Source: D2472 sp964275585 (GTDB taxonomy: Bacteria > Pseudomonadota > Gammaproteobacteria > Magnimaribacterales > D2472). From it: a stretch of 64,000 bases of DNA. Below, piece by piece: positions 8,392 to 16,996 of this stretch. The position numbers and the translations under genes are program-made. Each line of letters starts with the position of its first letter. Within the stretch, counting starts at the first letter, position 1. The stretch is from NCBI GenBank assembly GCA_964275585.1, contig CAXYCJ010000006.1, forward strand, positions 189,595 to 253,594, in the 5' to 3' direction. Below the pieces are notes generated by a model. It ran no database searches. It worked only from the letters and a program-made list of their open reading frames with translations, and had not been told where the DNA came from.

Positions 8392-8627
8392 ATGGATTCA
8401 TTGACCAGGCAGAATAATTGCATCCATGCATCCTTTATTTACTCCCCCAAAAACAAAATTGTATGTGCTGGGTGTGGAGATCTAGTCACAATGGTTTTGA
8501 TGATGAAGAAGAGTATCCAACTTACTTTGAATTTTTACACAAAGAGGAGGATGGGTCTTTCACAGCTTTTCACCGAGAATTCCACGAGCAAATGGATTTA
8601 TGTCTAGCGTGTGATGATCTTCATTAG
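8392..8627 (+). pseudogene. Frameshifted small Cys-rich (zinc-ribbon-like) protein gene
   Basis: Two overlapping frames read as one broken gene. From the ATG at 8392 the first frame gives a protein with a CAGCGD zinc-knuckle-like pair; beyond roughly 8500 the sensible reading continues in another frame as HNGFDDEEEYPTYFEF and ends with LCLACDDLH before the TAG at 8625-8627. Joined, they would make about 78 residues with two CxxC pairs, like a zinc ribbon. Joining needs a net -1 (or +2) shift somewhere in 8463-8500. No canonical slippery heptamer is visible there, so this is either a true pseudogene or a sequencing error. The family is not recognised. Confidence 0.5.
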
Positions 8628-8694
8628 AGAGCTAATATAGTTTTTATTTAAACATATAGTGTTAGTATTCTTTATTTAACTTTAGGAGAAATAG

Positions 8695-9180
8695 ATGAAG
8701 AATTTATCAATGCTATTGAGTTTACTTGTTATTTTTGCAGTCCAAGTTGAAGCTGCACCTTCAAAAGCTGAAGCAGAAGTTGCAGATGCTTTTGGCGAAT
8801 ACTTTCAAGCTCGAAAAGCTCAAGATTATAAAACTGTGGTCGCTCTAGAAAGTAAGTCTGGTACTTTGAATACTAACTCAGACGGTAGCTTTCATAAACC
8901 AATCAACAAGCAATCAGAAGCAAGCTGGCAAGCATCTGGACTGGGTGGAAATCTATCGGCTTACCATCCTGATTTTACAGAACTATCAGATGATGTTGTT
9001 CACGTAAGATTTTATTACGAAGGCGTTCTTCAAGTTGCTGAAATCTCAAGAGATTACAGAACTAGAGCCACCATGAACTGGGTTAAAGAGAGTGGAAAAT
9101 GGGTCGCTAAAACAATGCATTTTTCAGCAGCTAGTTTTGGTGATGTTACAGTCACCCAGGCAAGCGACTTTGAGGACTAG
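8695..9180 (+). CDS. Exported NTF2-like (SnoaL/DUF4440-type) protein
   Basis: A 161-residue secreted or periplasmic protein. A clear signal peptide (about residues 1-21, ending VEAAPS) precedes a domain that starts with a helix containing AFGEYFQARKAQDYKTVV and ends with WVKESGKWVAKTMHFS, the alpha+beta cone pattern of SnoaL/DUF4440 NTF2-like folds. These folds serve as small-molecule isomerases, hydrolases or plain binding scaffolds; no catalytic residues can be assigned. A GGAG ribosome binding site lies just before the start. The stop codon shares the four bases CTAG at 9177-9180 with the convergent desaturase-like gene. Confidence 0.6.
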   Translation: MKNLSMLLSLLVIFAVQVEAAPSKAEAEVADAFGEYFQARKAQDYKTVVALESKSGTLNTNSDGSFHKPINKQSEASWQASGLGGNLSAYHPDFTELSDDVVHVRFYYEGVLQVAEISRDYRTRATMNWVKESGKWVAKTMHFSAASFGDVTVTQASDFED

Positions 9181-10409
9181 TTAGTTTTTATGGCCTCAGG
9201 GATAACCTGAGGCCTATTTATCCAAGGTAAAAATAACATACTGAGGATTGAGTAAATTATTAAGCTAATAGAAATTAGATCAATGCTCACATTTGTATAG
9301 GTGTTAATACCTATTATCAAGCACAGCGCAAGACGCGTTATTTCCATTCCAAAACCTTCTTTGCCGTCCAGCCACAGTGAAGTGCAATACATGGTAAAGG
9401 CCATCATGCTGATAGTGACCCATAGTTGTTGGTAGTTCAGATTCCCATTTTCCAGTAAGACCAATCCGACATAACTGAGTGCAAAAAACTGAAAGAAGCT
9501 ATAGGCCTTAATTTTAGTTGGTACATGAGGATTATATTTTTTGAATGTTATGGGATTGAAATCATCTTTTGTTACTGGACCAGGAAGACTTGAAGGTCTC
9601 CATCCAGTTCTGGCAAAAGGGACAAAAATTTTTTCTTTCCAGCTTTTTGCATTCAAGATATCTTTAAACATATCTATATAGATATGAAGGTTGGCCCATA
9701 TTGGATTAAAGGTATTAATTTTTTTTCTAATTCCATAAATGGGTGCTTCTGCATCATCCTCTTCTTTATAGGTACCAAACATCCGATCCCAGATAATAAA
9801 TACACCGCCATAATTCTTGTCTATATAGCTTTCATTTTGTGCATGATGCACTCTGTGATTAGATGCTGTAACAAAGAATTTCTCATACCAACCAAGTTTG
9901 GGAATATGCTCACTGTGGACCCAGAATTGGTAGATGAGATTGATTGAAGCAACACTTACAAAGACATAAGAGGGTACGCCAATCAAAAAAACAGGAATAA
10001 AAAACACCCAGGTAACAAATGCTCCCGTTCCGGTTTGCCTTAAGGCAGTGCTCAGGTTGTAATCTTCACTTTGGTGATGAGCAACATGGGATGCCCAAAA
10101 AATTTGCCTCTCATGGCTTATGCGATGAAACCAATAATAAAAAAAGTCATAAATCACGAATGCAAACACCCAAACCCAGGGTGAGGTAGCATCCATTCTC
10201 CATAGACTGTTATGTGTCTCAATAAGGTAAAAGATATACCCGCCTAGGCCAATAATGATTAGCTTATTTGCAGACCTTAATGAGCCCATAAACAGACTGC
10301 TAATTGCATCATTGAGCCGATAAGTATTATTTTTTTTGACAATACCGTAGGCAAGCTCAATTAAAATGGCGAGCAAAAAGAAAGGTACTGCATAAGGGAC
10401 ATAATCCAT
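9177..10409 (-). CDS. Membrane fatty acid hydroxylase / sterol desaturase family protein
   Basis: A 410-residue integral membrane protein with about eight hydrophobic segments. The di-iron histidine clusters are HRISHE (about 106-111), HVAHH (about 118-122) and NHRVHH (about 183-188), the HX(3)H, HX(2)HH and HX(2)HH set of the fatty acid hydroxylase superfamily that includes sterol C5-desaturase and alkylglycerol monooxygenase. It would use O2 and electrons to hydroxylate or desaturate a lipid or isoprenoid within the membrane. The C-terminal 120 residues add further membrane segments beyond the catalytic domain, as in the alkylglycerol monooxygenase-like branch. Specific substrate unknown. 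A thioesterase gene lies just upstream on the same strand. Confidence 0.85.
   Translation of the reverse strand: MDYVPYAVPFFLLAILIELAYGIVKKNNTYRLNDAISSLFMGSLRSANKLIIIGLGGYIFYLIETHNSLWRMDATSPWVWVFAFVIYDFFYYWFHRISHERQIFWASHVAHHQSEDYNLSTALRQTGTGAFVTWVFFIPVFLIGVPSYVFVSVASINLIYQFWVHSEHIPKLGWYEKFFVTASNHRVHHAQNESYIDKNYGGVFIIWDRMFGTYKEEDDAEAPIYGIRKKINTFNPIWANLHIYIDMFKDILNAKSWKEKIFVPFARTGWRPSSLPGPVTKDDFNPITFKKYNPHVPTKIKAYSFFQFFALSYVGLVLLENGNLNYQQLWVTISMMAFTMYCTSLWLDGKEGFGMEITRLALCLIIGINTYTNVSIDLISISLIIYSILSMLFLPWINRPQVIPEAIKTN
9192..9214. terminator. Perfect 9-bp inverted repeat between convergent genes
   Basis: GGCCTCAGG at 9192-9200 and its exact complement at 9206-9214 with a GATAA loop. It sits just after the stop of the plus-strand NTF2-like gene and inside the last codons of the minus-strand hydroxylase gene. 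A G+C-rich stem of this quality is rare in this A+T-rich sequence and could end transcription of the plus-strand gene, but the bases after the stem form only a weak T tract, so function is inferred. Confidence 0.45.
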
Positions 10410-10449
10410 GCTTTGATTATAGAGCTAGATGAATTAAATTTGTAACTTC

Positions 10450-10905
10450 TTAAGATTGAGGATGGTTCTTGTGCAAGGCTGTAAATCTTGAAAACGCAAC
10501 ACGCTTTCCATCATCGTCAGTAATATCAATGTTCCAAACAGAAGTTGAGCCACCTATATGCACAGGAACTGCCTTAGCATATACATACCCGTCTGTAGGT
10601 GATGAAAGATGGTTGGCATTTATCTCTATGCCTACAGGATATTTTTTTGTACCATCCATGGTTAAGCCAGCTGCAATACTACCAATGCTTTCTGCAAGAA
10701 CGCATGAGGCACCTCCATGAAGAATTCCATAGGGCTGCTTAGTTTTTTCTGTAACTGGCATTTTTCCAATAATGTAATCATTGCCTATTTCTGTAACTTG
10801 AATGCCAAGTACTTTGTCCATGTGCAGAGAAGAATCTTTTAATGGGTTTTCACCATCTTTAAAATCTTCGAGAGATGACGGTTGAAACCATATAGTATTT
10901 TTCAT
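10450..10905 (-). CDS. PaaI-type hotdog thioesterase
   Basis: A 151-residue single-domain hotdog protein. The motif QPYGILHGGASCVLAESIGS (about residues 78-97) carries the HGG core plus the downstream acidic residue typical of PaaI/YdiI acyl-CoA thioesterases, and VGIEINANHLSS followed by VWNIDITDDDGKRVAFSR completes the fold. Such enzymes release CoA from aromatic or medium-chain acyl-CoA. It lies 40 bases upstream of the membrane hydroxylase on the same strand and may be co-transcribed. YdiI-like 1,4-dihydroxy-2-naphthoyl-CoA thioesterase is an alternative, but no menaquinone genes are nearby. Confidence 0.85.
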   Translation of the reverse strand: MKNTIWFQPSSLEDFKDGENPLKDSSLHMDKVLGIQVTEIGNDYIIGKMPVTEKTKQPYGILHGGASCVLAESIGSIAAGLTMDGTKKYPVGIEINANHLSSPTDGYVYAKAVPVHIGGSTSVWNIDITDDDGKRVAFSRFTALHKNHPQS

Positions 10906-10984
10906 GTCGTTATTTTATACGAATGACAGAACAAGGAAAGCCTGATTATTTTTGCTACACTAGCATTTTTTACAGACACCAATA

Positions 10985-12862
10985 ATGCTTTCATTTACTA
11001 ATTTAGCTTTACGCAGAGGACCCAATCTTTTATTTGAAGAGGTATCTTTTGTAATTCACAGAGATAAAAAGGTTGGACTCATTGGCGCCAATGGAGCAGG
11101 CAAGACAAGTCTTTTTAAAATGATTACAGGTGAATTGGACGTTGAGGAAGGTTACTTAGATTACCCTCAAGATTTAAGAATCTCATATTTAGCTCAGGAA
11201 GTTGTTGGCACCGATCAAATGGCTGTTGAATATGTCCTTGAAGGAGACAAGCAACTCATTAGAATTCAAGAGCAAATTAAGCAAGCTGAGCACAAAGAAC
11301 AATTTGATAAATTGGGAGAATTGCATGAGATATTTAATTCTCTTGATGGTCATTCAGCTCTTTCAAAGGCTGAGCAGTTAATGGTTGGTTTGGGCTTTAC
11401 TCAAGAGGACCTGCATAAAACTGTTCAAGATTTTTCAGGTGGCTGGAGGGTTAGATTGAATTTAGCTAGGACGTTGATGCAGCCATCAGATTTATTGTTG
11501 CTTGATGAACCCACTAATCATTTGGACCTTGATGCCATTGTTTGGCTATCTGATTGGATTAAATCATTTAAGGGTGCCTTATTGCTTATCTCTCATGACA
11601 GAGAGTTTTTAGATGAATGTGTCAATACCATTGCTCACATTAACCAACAGTCAATTGAACTTTATACTGGAAACTATTCACAGTTTGAAGAAGTAAAGGC
11701 TTTAAGGCTTGCAGAAGTTGCGGCTAGTTATAAAAAACAACAACGTGAAATAGAGCATATGCAAGCCTTTGTTAGACGTTTTAAGGCCAAGGCAACTAAA
11801 GCCAAGCAGGCTCAAAGCCGAGTTAAAGCTTTGGAGCGCATGGAAGTTATTGCTCCGGCTCACATCGATTCGCCATTTCACTTCAGCATTCCTCAATCTG
11901 ATAAAATCTCTGACCCTCTGCTCACCCTTGATCAAGCTACCCTTGGTTACTCTAATTCAGTGTTAACCAATGTAAATCTCAGCTTACATCCAGGTGATCG
12001 CATAGGTTTGCTTGGCCCCAATGGAGCTGGTAAATCTACTTTGATCAAAAGTTTAGTTGGAGCTATCTCTCTACTAGAAGGGGATAGATTTGAAGGCACC
12101 AATTTAAAAATTGGTTATTTCTCACAACATCAAGTTGATGATTTAGATTTAAATAAAACAGCATATCAATGCATTCATCAAATAGATCCCAATAAAACTG
12201 AACAACAAGTCAGAACATATTTAGGTGGGTTTGATTTTAAAAACGATAAAGTTAAGGATGTCATTGAATTATTTTCAGGAGGGGAGAAAGCCAGACTTGC
12301 ATTGGCTATGATTGCTTACCAAAAACCCAATCTCTTGCTTCTTGATGAGCCTACCAATCATCTTGATATGGAAATGAGGCAGGCGATGACTATGGCACTT
12401 CAGTCATTTGGTGGGGCTATTTTATTGATTTCTCATGATAGACATCTTCTTGCCAACAATGTTGATCAGTTTTTACTAATTGATGATGGACTTATTAGTG
12501 AATATGACGGGGATTTAAATGATTACAGTATTAGAATCCTGGCTAACTTAAACAAAGCTCAGCCTCGAAAAGAAGTAAGTAAAGTTAAGTCTAATAGCGC
12601 AGGCAATAAAAAAGCAGATCAAAAATTACATAGACAAATCAAAGCAGAGGTTATGGCAGCTGAGAAACGATTAAAACGATTGAATGAAAAAATTGGAGCA
12701 GTTGAAGGCATCCTTCAATCTCCTGAGACTTATGATGGTGATTTTCAGGATGATCTACATGATCTCATTAGAAACCAAACTGAATTAAAATCTCAAATCG
12801 AAGAAGTTGAACAAGTTTGGATTAGTCTAAATGAACAATTAGAATCAATTCAATTTAATTAG
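10985..12862 (+). CDS. yheS: ABC-F family ATPase (YheS-like)
   Basis: A 625-residue soluble tandem-ABC protein without membrane segments. Both nucleotide-binding domains are intact: Walker A GANGAGKTS and GPNGAGKST, signatures FSGGWRVRL and FSGGEKARL, and Walker B with LLLLDEPTNHLD in each. Between them is the interdomain linker rich in basic residues (KAKATKAKQAQSRVK), and after the second domain a coiled-coil-like C-terminal extension (about 540-625). ABC-F proteins bind the ribosomal E site and relieve stalled translation; the sequence of the first domain (LALRRGPNLLFEEV) and the domain order fit the YheS branch of Gammaproteobacteria rather than Uup or EttA. Its stop codon overlaps the convergent P450 stop by four bases. 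Confidence 0.85.
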   Translation: MLSFTNLALRRGPNLLFEEVSFVIHRDKKVGLIGANGAGKTSLFKMITGELDVEEGYLDYPQDLRISYLAQEVVGTDQMAVEYVLEGDKQLIRIQEQIKQAEHKEQFDKLGELHEIFNSLDGHSALSKAEQLMVGLGFTQEDLHKTVQDFSGGWRVRLNLARTLMQPSDLLLLDEPTNHLDLDAIVWLSDWIKSFKGALLLISHDREFLDECVNTIAHINQQSIELYTGNYSQFEEVKALRLAEVAASYKKQQREIEHMQAFVRRFKAKATKAKQAQSRVKALERMEVIAPAHIDSPFHFSIPQSDKISDPLLTLDQATLGYSNSVLTNVNLSLHPGDRIGLLGPNGAGKSTLIKSLVGAISLLEGDRFEGTNLKIGYFSQHQVDDLDLNKTAYQCIHQIDPNKTEQQVRTYLGGFDFKNDKVKDVIELFSGGEKARLALAMIAYQKPNLLLLDEPTNHLDMEMRQAMTMALQSFGGAILLISHDRHLLANNVDQFLLIDDGLISEYDGDLNDYSIRILANLNKAQPRKEVSKVKSNSAGNKKADQKLHRQIKAEVMAAEKRLKRLNEKIGAVEGILQSPETYDGDFQDDLHDLIRNQTELKSQIEEVEQVWISLNEQLESIQFN

Positions 12863-14211
12863 AGTTGTACAGGCATTTCTTGTATTGCATGCACAAAATT
12901 ATTAGGAGCTACTTTCCAGTCACCATTCATATGAATATTTGGAAAGCGAGCAAGGATTTGAGTATAGGATTCTGCTAGTTGCATCAACGCAACAGGCTTT
13001 CCAACACAGGTGTGACGGCCAATACCAAAGGCCAGATGCTGTTCTGCATTTTCTCGTTCAATATCAAAAACATCAGGATTGGTGAAGATTGATGGGTCTC
13101 GATTTGCAGCTCCATACCACATCACAATTTTCTCTCCTGCACCTATAAGTTGATCTCCAACTTGAGTTTCACAGGTTGTGGTTCTACGCATGTGCATAAC
13201 AGGAGATATCATTCTTATACATTCTTGAACAAAATTAGGCATTAGATCTGGATTATCAATTAATTTTTGACGTTGCTCTGGATTTTCAGTTAAAAGCTTA
13301 ATGGCGCCACTTAAGGTATTCCTGGTTGTGTCATTACCAGCAAAGATTATTAGCAGCCACGAGCCATCCAAAAATTCTTGGCTCAGCTGTTGCCCCTCAA
13401 CTTCAGCGTTAGCAATGGCTGATAGCAAATCATCCTGCGGATTTTTACGCTTGCTGTTTAGAATATCTCTGCCGTACTCGAACATTTCATCGATCATACT
13501 GTTGAACATATCAATCATCTCTGTATTTACAGGTTCTTGCGAGTGCTCAGCATCTAATTCCTTTTTCATTTGATCTACTTGAATGTATTGCGCAAGCTCC
13601 AAGAATTCCATCCAAGTCACAAGTTTTTGTCTATCACATTCTGGGATTCCTAGAATTTCTGAAAGGGTGTAGATCGGAAGTTGCTGAGCAAATTCATGAA
13701 CAAAATTACATTCTCCTTTAGGCTCCATAGCATCAAGCAGTGCTGCAACTTTTGCGCTCACTTTTATCCTAAGGTTAGAGACATAATCTGGTTTAAAAAA
13801 AGGCATGTGCTCACGCCGAAGGTTAATGTGCAGAGTACCATCAAGATTAAGCATGTGGTCTACTGCTGAGCGCCATAGTTTTGGATGACGCCTATCCTCT
13901 CTTCCAAGGGATATCATGGTTCCTGTCCCAATTTGTGATGAGAAGGTTTTAGGATCTGAGGATACTTTAAGAATATCCGCATGACTAGTTAGCGACCAAA
14001 ATCCAGGTTCAACATCACCAACCCAAGGCGGATGCCAAAAGACTGGTGCTTGTTCTCTCATTTCCTTAAATTCTTTGATTGGTTGACCTTTTGTAAATAG
14101 ATCTAGGTCGGTTAAGTTAATGCTTGTCTTAAAATCATAAGCAACAGGATGCTGTCTCTCATTAAATTTAGTGTTAGCAATTTCTTTGCTAATTGATATT
14201 GCGTTACTCAT
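12859..14211 (-). CDS. Cytochrome P450 (CYP125/142-like)
   Basis: A 450-residue soluble bacterial P450. Visible are the I-helix oxygen-activation motif AGNDTTR (291-297), the ExxR pair Glu330/Arg333 and the heme-thiolate loop FGIGRHTCVGKP with Cys402. The N-terminal DLDLFTKGQP followed by EMREQAPVFWHPP and PGFWSLTSHADI resembles P450s of the CYP125/CYP142 group that oxidise steroid side chains, but this is recall, not a search. Electrons must come from a ferredoxin or reductase not seen beside it. The ATG overlaps the upstream M16 peptidase stop by one base (TAATG), so translation of the two is coupled. Confidence 0.9.
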   Translation of the reverse strand: MSNAISISKEIANTKFNERQHPVAYDFKTSINLTDLDLFTKGQPIKEFKEMREQAPVFWHPPWVGDVEPGFWSLTSHADILKVSSDPKTFSSQIGTGTMISLGREDRRHPKLWRSAVDHMLNLDGTLHINLRREHMPFFKPDYVSNLRIKVSAKVAALLDAMEPKGECNFVHEFAQQLPIYTLSEILGIPECDRQKLVTWMEFLELAQYIQVDQMKKELDAEHSQEPVNTEMIDMFNSMIDEMFEYGRDILNSKRKNPQDDLLSAIANAEVEGQQLSQEFLDGSWLLIIFAGNDTTRNTLSGAIKLLTENPEQRQKLIDNPDLMPNFVQECIRMISPVMHMRRTTTCETQVGDQLIGAGEKIVMWYGAANRDPSIFTNPDVFDIERENAEQHLAFGIGRHTCVGKPVALMQLAESYTQILARFPNIHMNGDWKVAPNNFVHAIQEMPVQL

Positions 14212-16931
14212 TATTTTATTATCTTAACTTCACCAAGATTTAATGCTCTGATAGGGGCTTCAATTTTTGATAAATCCCCAACAATTAACCAAGTCCATTG
14301 ATCTGGCTTGATGTATGTTTGAGCTTTCTCTTGAACTTGCGACAGGGTAGGTCTATCAAGTAATTCAGGTAATTCATTTAAATAATTGAGACCCCGATTG
14401 TAGGTTACAATTCCAGTGACTCCACTTTTCAGAGCTCCTAACGTTTCAAATTGACCAGGTAGTCTTAAAGTTTTTGAAGCTTTGCCTTTGGCAAGCTCAT
14501 CTTCAGTAATTGGCTTGTTTGAAAGGTAGTCTGCATACTCTTTAATAATTTCAGATATTGATTCAGATGTTTTATCAGTTTGGACGGGTGCTGTGACTAA
14601 CATAGCCCTTTGGCCTTTGGCATCACCAAGTCTTGTTCTAACTCCATAAGACCAACTTTTATCTTCTCTTAGATTCATGTTGAGCCTAGCAGTAAAACTT
14701 CCACCAATAGCATAGTTCATGTAATCAAGCTCAATTTCCTCATCAGTTGCTGTTGGAGGCAATAATTGCCCAGCTACAATATAGGACTGTTGAGCATTTG
14801 GTTTATCGATTAAATAAATAGTTCGACTTTCTGGTAATTCAACTTTTGTTAATTCTTTGAGACTCGAATCTGAACTAGCAGACCAATCTCCAAATTTACT
14901 TTCAAGCAGACCAACAAGCTCACTCATTTCAATATCTCCAGCAACAGCAATAGTAAGGTGAGCAGAATTAATAGCTCTGCTATGTACGTCTAAAATATTT
15001 TCTCTAGTTATAGATGAAATAGTCTCGGATATTCCGCTGCCAGTCAAAGGCTTGCCATAAGGATGGTCTTCTCCGTAAAGCAATTTACCTATGTTTCTAT
15101 ATGCAATGGATGCTGGCCTATTTTCTTCTTGAATAATTCCTGCAAGAGTTTGTTTTTTAATGCGCTCTATCTCTTCTTCTGGGAATATAGGGTAAATCAA
15201 TGCTTCTTTAGTTAAATCTAGTGTTTTTGATAAATTGGCCTTTAATGCAGACAATGATGCCACTGAGCTATCTAAACCTGAGCCAAAACTTAGTCTAGAG
15301 CCAAGTGAATCAAGGACTTCATCAAATTTCAGCGAAGAGTATTTTTTAGTTCCTTCATTCAGCATGCTCATCATGAAATTTGTATAACCCAGCTCATCGT
15401 TGTCTTCTTGAGCATATCCAAAATTAAATTGGAAATTCATCTCGACCAATGGAACGTCTGTGCGTTGAGCTAAAACAACTTTAGCTCCATTAGACAATGT
15501 TGCCGTCAGTAACTTAGGAAATTGAAATTCTACTTTGTCAGTGGGAAAGGGTATGCCAGCAGATCTATCAAGATCTGTTTTGTTAACCACAAATTTATCC
15601 GTTGGCAAGATCGTTAGAACATAAGGGGTATCATCAATCCACTTGGCAAAAGTGGCCTTCATCTTAGATGGAGTCACCGCATTAAGATAGGAAGCATTTT
15701 TCTGATAGCATCCTGGATCTCCAGTGAAGGTTTGGCAGGTAGCCAGCAGATCTGACTTACCACCAAAGCCACCTATTCTTTGTATCCCTCTAATAAACCC
15801 AGCAAGCAGTTTAGTTTTCTCTGCATTTAGAAGTTTTAAGTTGGGGCCCCTTTTGATGAACGAAGAGATCACCTCGTCCATTGCCTTTTCTACAATTACT
15901 GGATCAACGCCAGCAACTACGTCGGCAACGATAAAAAACATGCCTGCAATTTCTCGATCGTAATAAAAGGATGAAACGCTCGTTGCAATTTGTTGTTTAT
16001 AAACCAACTCTTTGTACAATGGAGAATTTTTACCGCCTACCAAGACGCTTGAAGCTAGATCAAAATGAGCTGCTGCTTCTGTATCTCTTTCTGGTACGTT
16101 CCATATCTTATAAATTCTAGCTTGGGGGACGTCATCAAACATTACTTCTCTTTTTTCCTCTGAACGCTTTGCAATCCATTTTTCAGGTTTTACAAGCGGA
16201 GGTCCTGAGGGAATGTCTGCAAAATACTTAGCAACTTTTAGCTTTGCTGTTTCCAAATCAATGTCTCCAGCTAATGCAAGCACTGCATTGTTTGGGCCGT
16301 AATATGTTTTAAACCAATCCTGAACATCCTCTAAAGATGCTGCATCTAGATCATCCATTGAGCCAATTGTGGACCAAGAATACGGATGCCCTTCAGGGAA
16401 AGCAGATTCACTAATTCTTGAAAAGGCTTTGCCATATGGTTGATTTTCACTTTGACGCTTTTCATTTTGAACAACTCCTCGCTGCTCATCAAGTTTCTCT
16501 TGGTCTACGACACCAAGAAGATGGCCCATTCGATCAGATTCCATCCACAAAGCTAGATCTAATGCATTGGTAGGTACGTTCTGAAAATAGTTAGTTCTGT
16601 CGGAGTTGGTTGTTCCGTTTTGATCCGTTGAACCTATTTTTTCAAACGGTTCAAAATATTCATTATTATAGTTCTCAGTGCCATTAAACATTAAATGTTC
16701 AAATAAATGAGCAAAGCCAGTCTTGCCTAACTTTTCATTTTTAGAACCAACGTGATACCAGACATTCACAGCAACCATAGGAACTTTCTTATCCTCATGA
16801 ACGATAACTGTTAAGCCATTATCTAACTTAAAAGATTCATATTTAATTTCAGGCAAATCTTCTAGTGAAGATGCTTGAATAGAGATGATAAATATTATAT
16901 TAATAAAAGATGCTTGAATTAATTTATTCAT
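14211..16931 (-). CDS. M16 family zinc peptidase, two-unit
   Basis: A 906-residue exported peptidase with a hydrophobic signal (about residues 6-21). The first M16 unit carries the inverted zinc motif HLFEH (75-79) with the downstream glutamate region ENQPYGKAF; the second unit starts near residue 470 (FQFPKLLTATLSNGAK) and lacks the zinc motif, as usual for paired pitrilysin-type proteins in which the second half is structural. These periplasmic enzymes degrade peptides. It is followed directly by the P450 gene with a one-base overlap, an unusual partner suggesting operon economy rather than a shared pathway. The divergent M28 peptidase starts 65 bases away. Confidence 0.9.
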   Translation of the reverse strand: MNKLIQASFINIIFIISIQASSLEDLPEIKYESFKLDNGLTVIVHEDKKVPMVAVNVWYHVGSKNEKLGKTGFAHLFEHLMFNGTENYNNEYFEPFEKIGSTDQNGTTNSDRTNYFQNVPTNALDLALWMESDRMGHLLGVVDQEKLDEQRGVVQNEKRQSENQPYGKAFSRISESAFPEGHPYSWSTIGSMDDLDAASLEDVQDWFKTYYGPNNAVLALAGDIDLETAKLKVAKYFADIPSGPPLVKPEKWIAKRSEEKREVMFDDVPQARIYKIWNVPERDTEAAAHFDLASSVLVGGKNSPLYKELVYKQQIATSVSSFYYDREIAGMFFIVADVVAGVDPVIVEKAMDEVISSFIKRGPNLKLLNAEKTKLLAGFIRGIQRIGGFGGKSDLLATCQTFTGDPGCYQKNASYLNAVTPSKMKATFAKWIDDTPYVLTILPTDKFVVNKTDLDRSAGIPFPTDKVEFQFPKLLTATLSNGAKVVLAQRTDVPLVEMNFQFNFGYAQEDNDELGYTNFMMSMLNEGTKKYSSLKFDEVLDSLGSRLSFGSGLDSSVASLSALKANLSKTLDLTKEALIYPIFPEEEIERIKKQTLAGIIQEENRPASIAYRNIGKLLYGEDHPYGKPLTGSGISETISSITRENILDVHSRAINSAHLTIAVAGDIEMSELVGLLESKFGDWSASSDSSLKELTKVELPESRTIYLIDKPNAQQSYIVAGQLLPPTATDEEIELDYMNYAIGGSFTARLNMNLREDKSWSYGVRTRLGDAKGQRAMLVTAPVQTDKTSESISEIIKEYADYLSNKPITEDELAKGKASKTLRLPGQFETLGALKSGVTGIVTYNRGLNYLNELPELLDRPTLSQVQEKAQTYIKPDQWTWLIVGDLSKIEAPIRALNLGEVKIIK

Positions 16932-16996
16932 GAATTAGTGCCCCAATAATTTGAAAATCTATTTTATACTTTAGTTAAAACAATATACAGATCATC

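Noticed and set aside
8377..8627. Programmed -1 ribosomal frameshift in the small Cys-rich gene
   Set aside because: The only candidate, GGTTTTG near 8493, does not allow proper re-pairing in the P site, and no strong downstream structure is visible.
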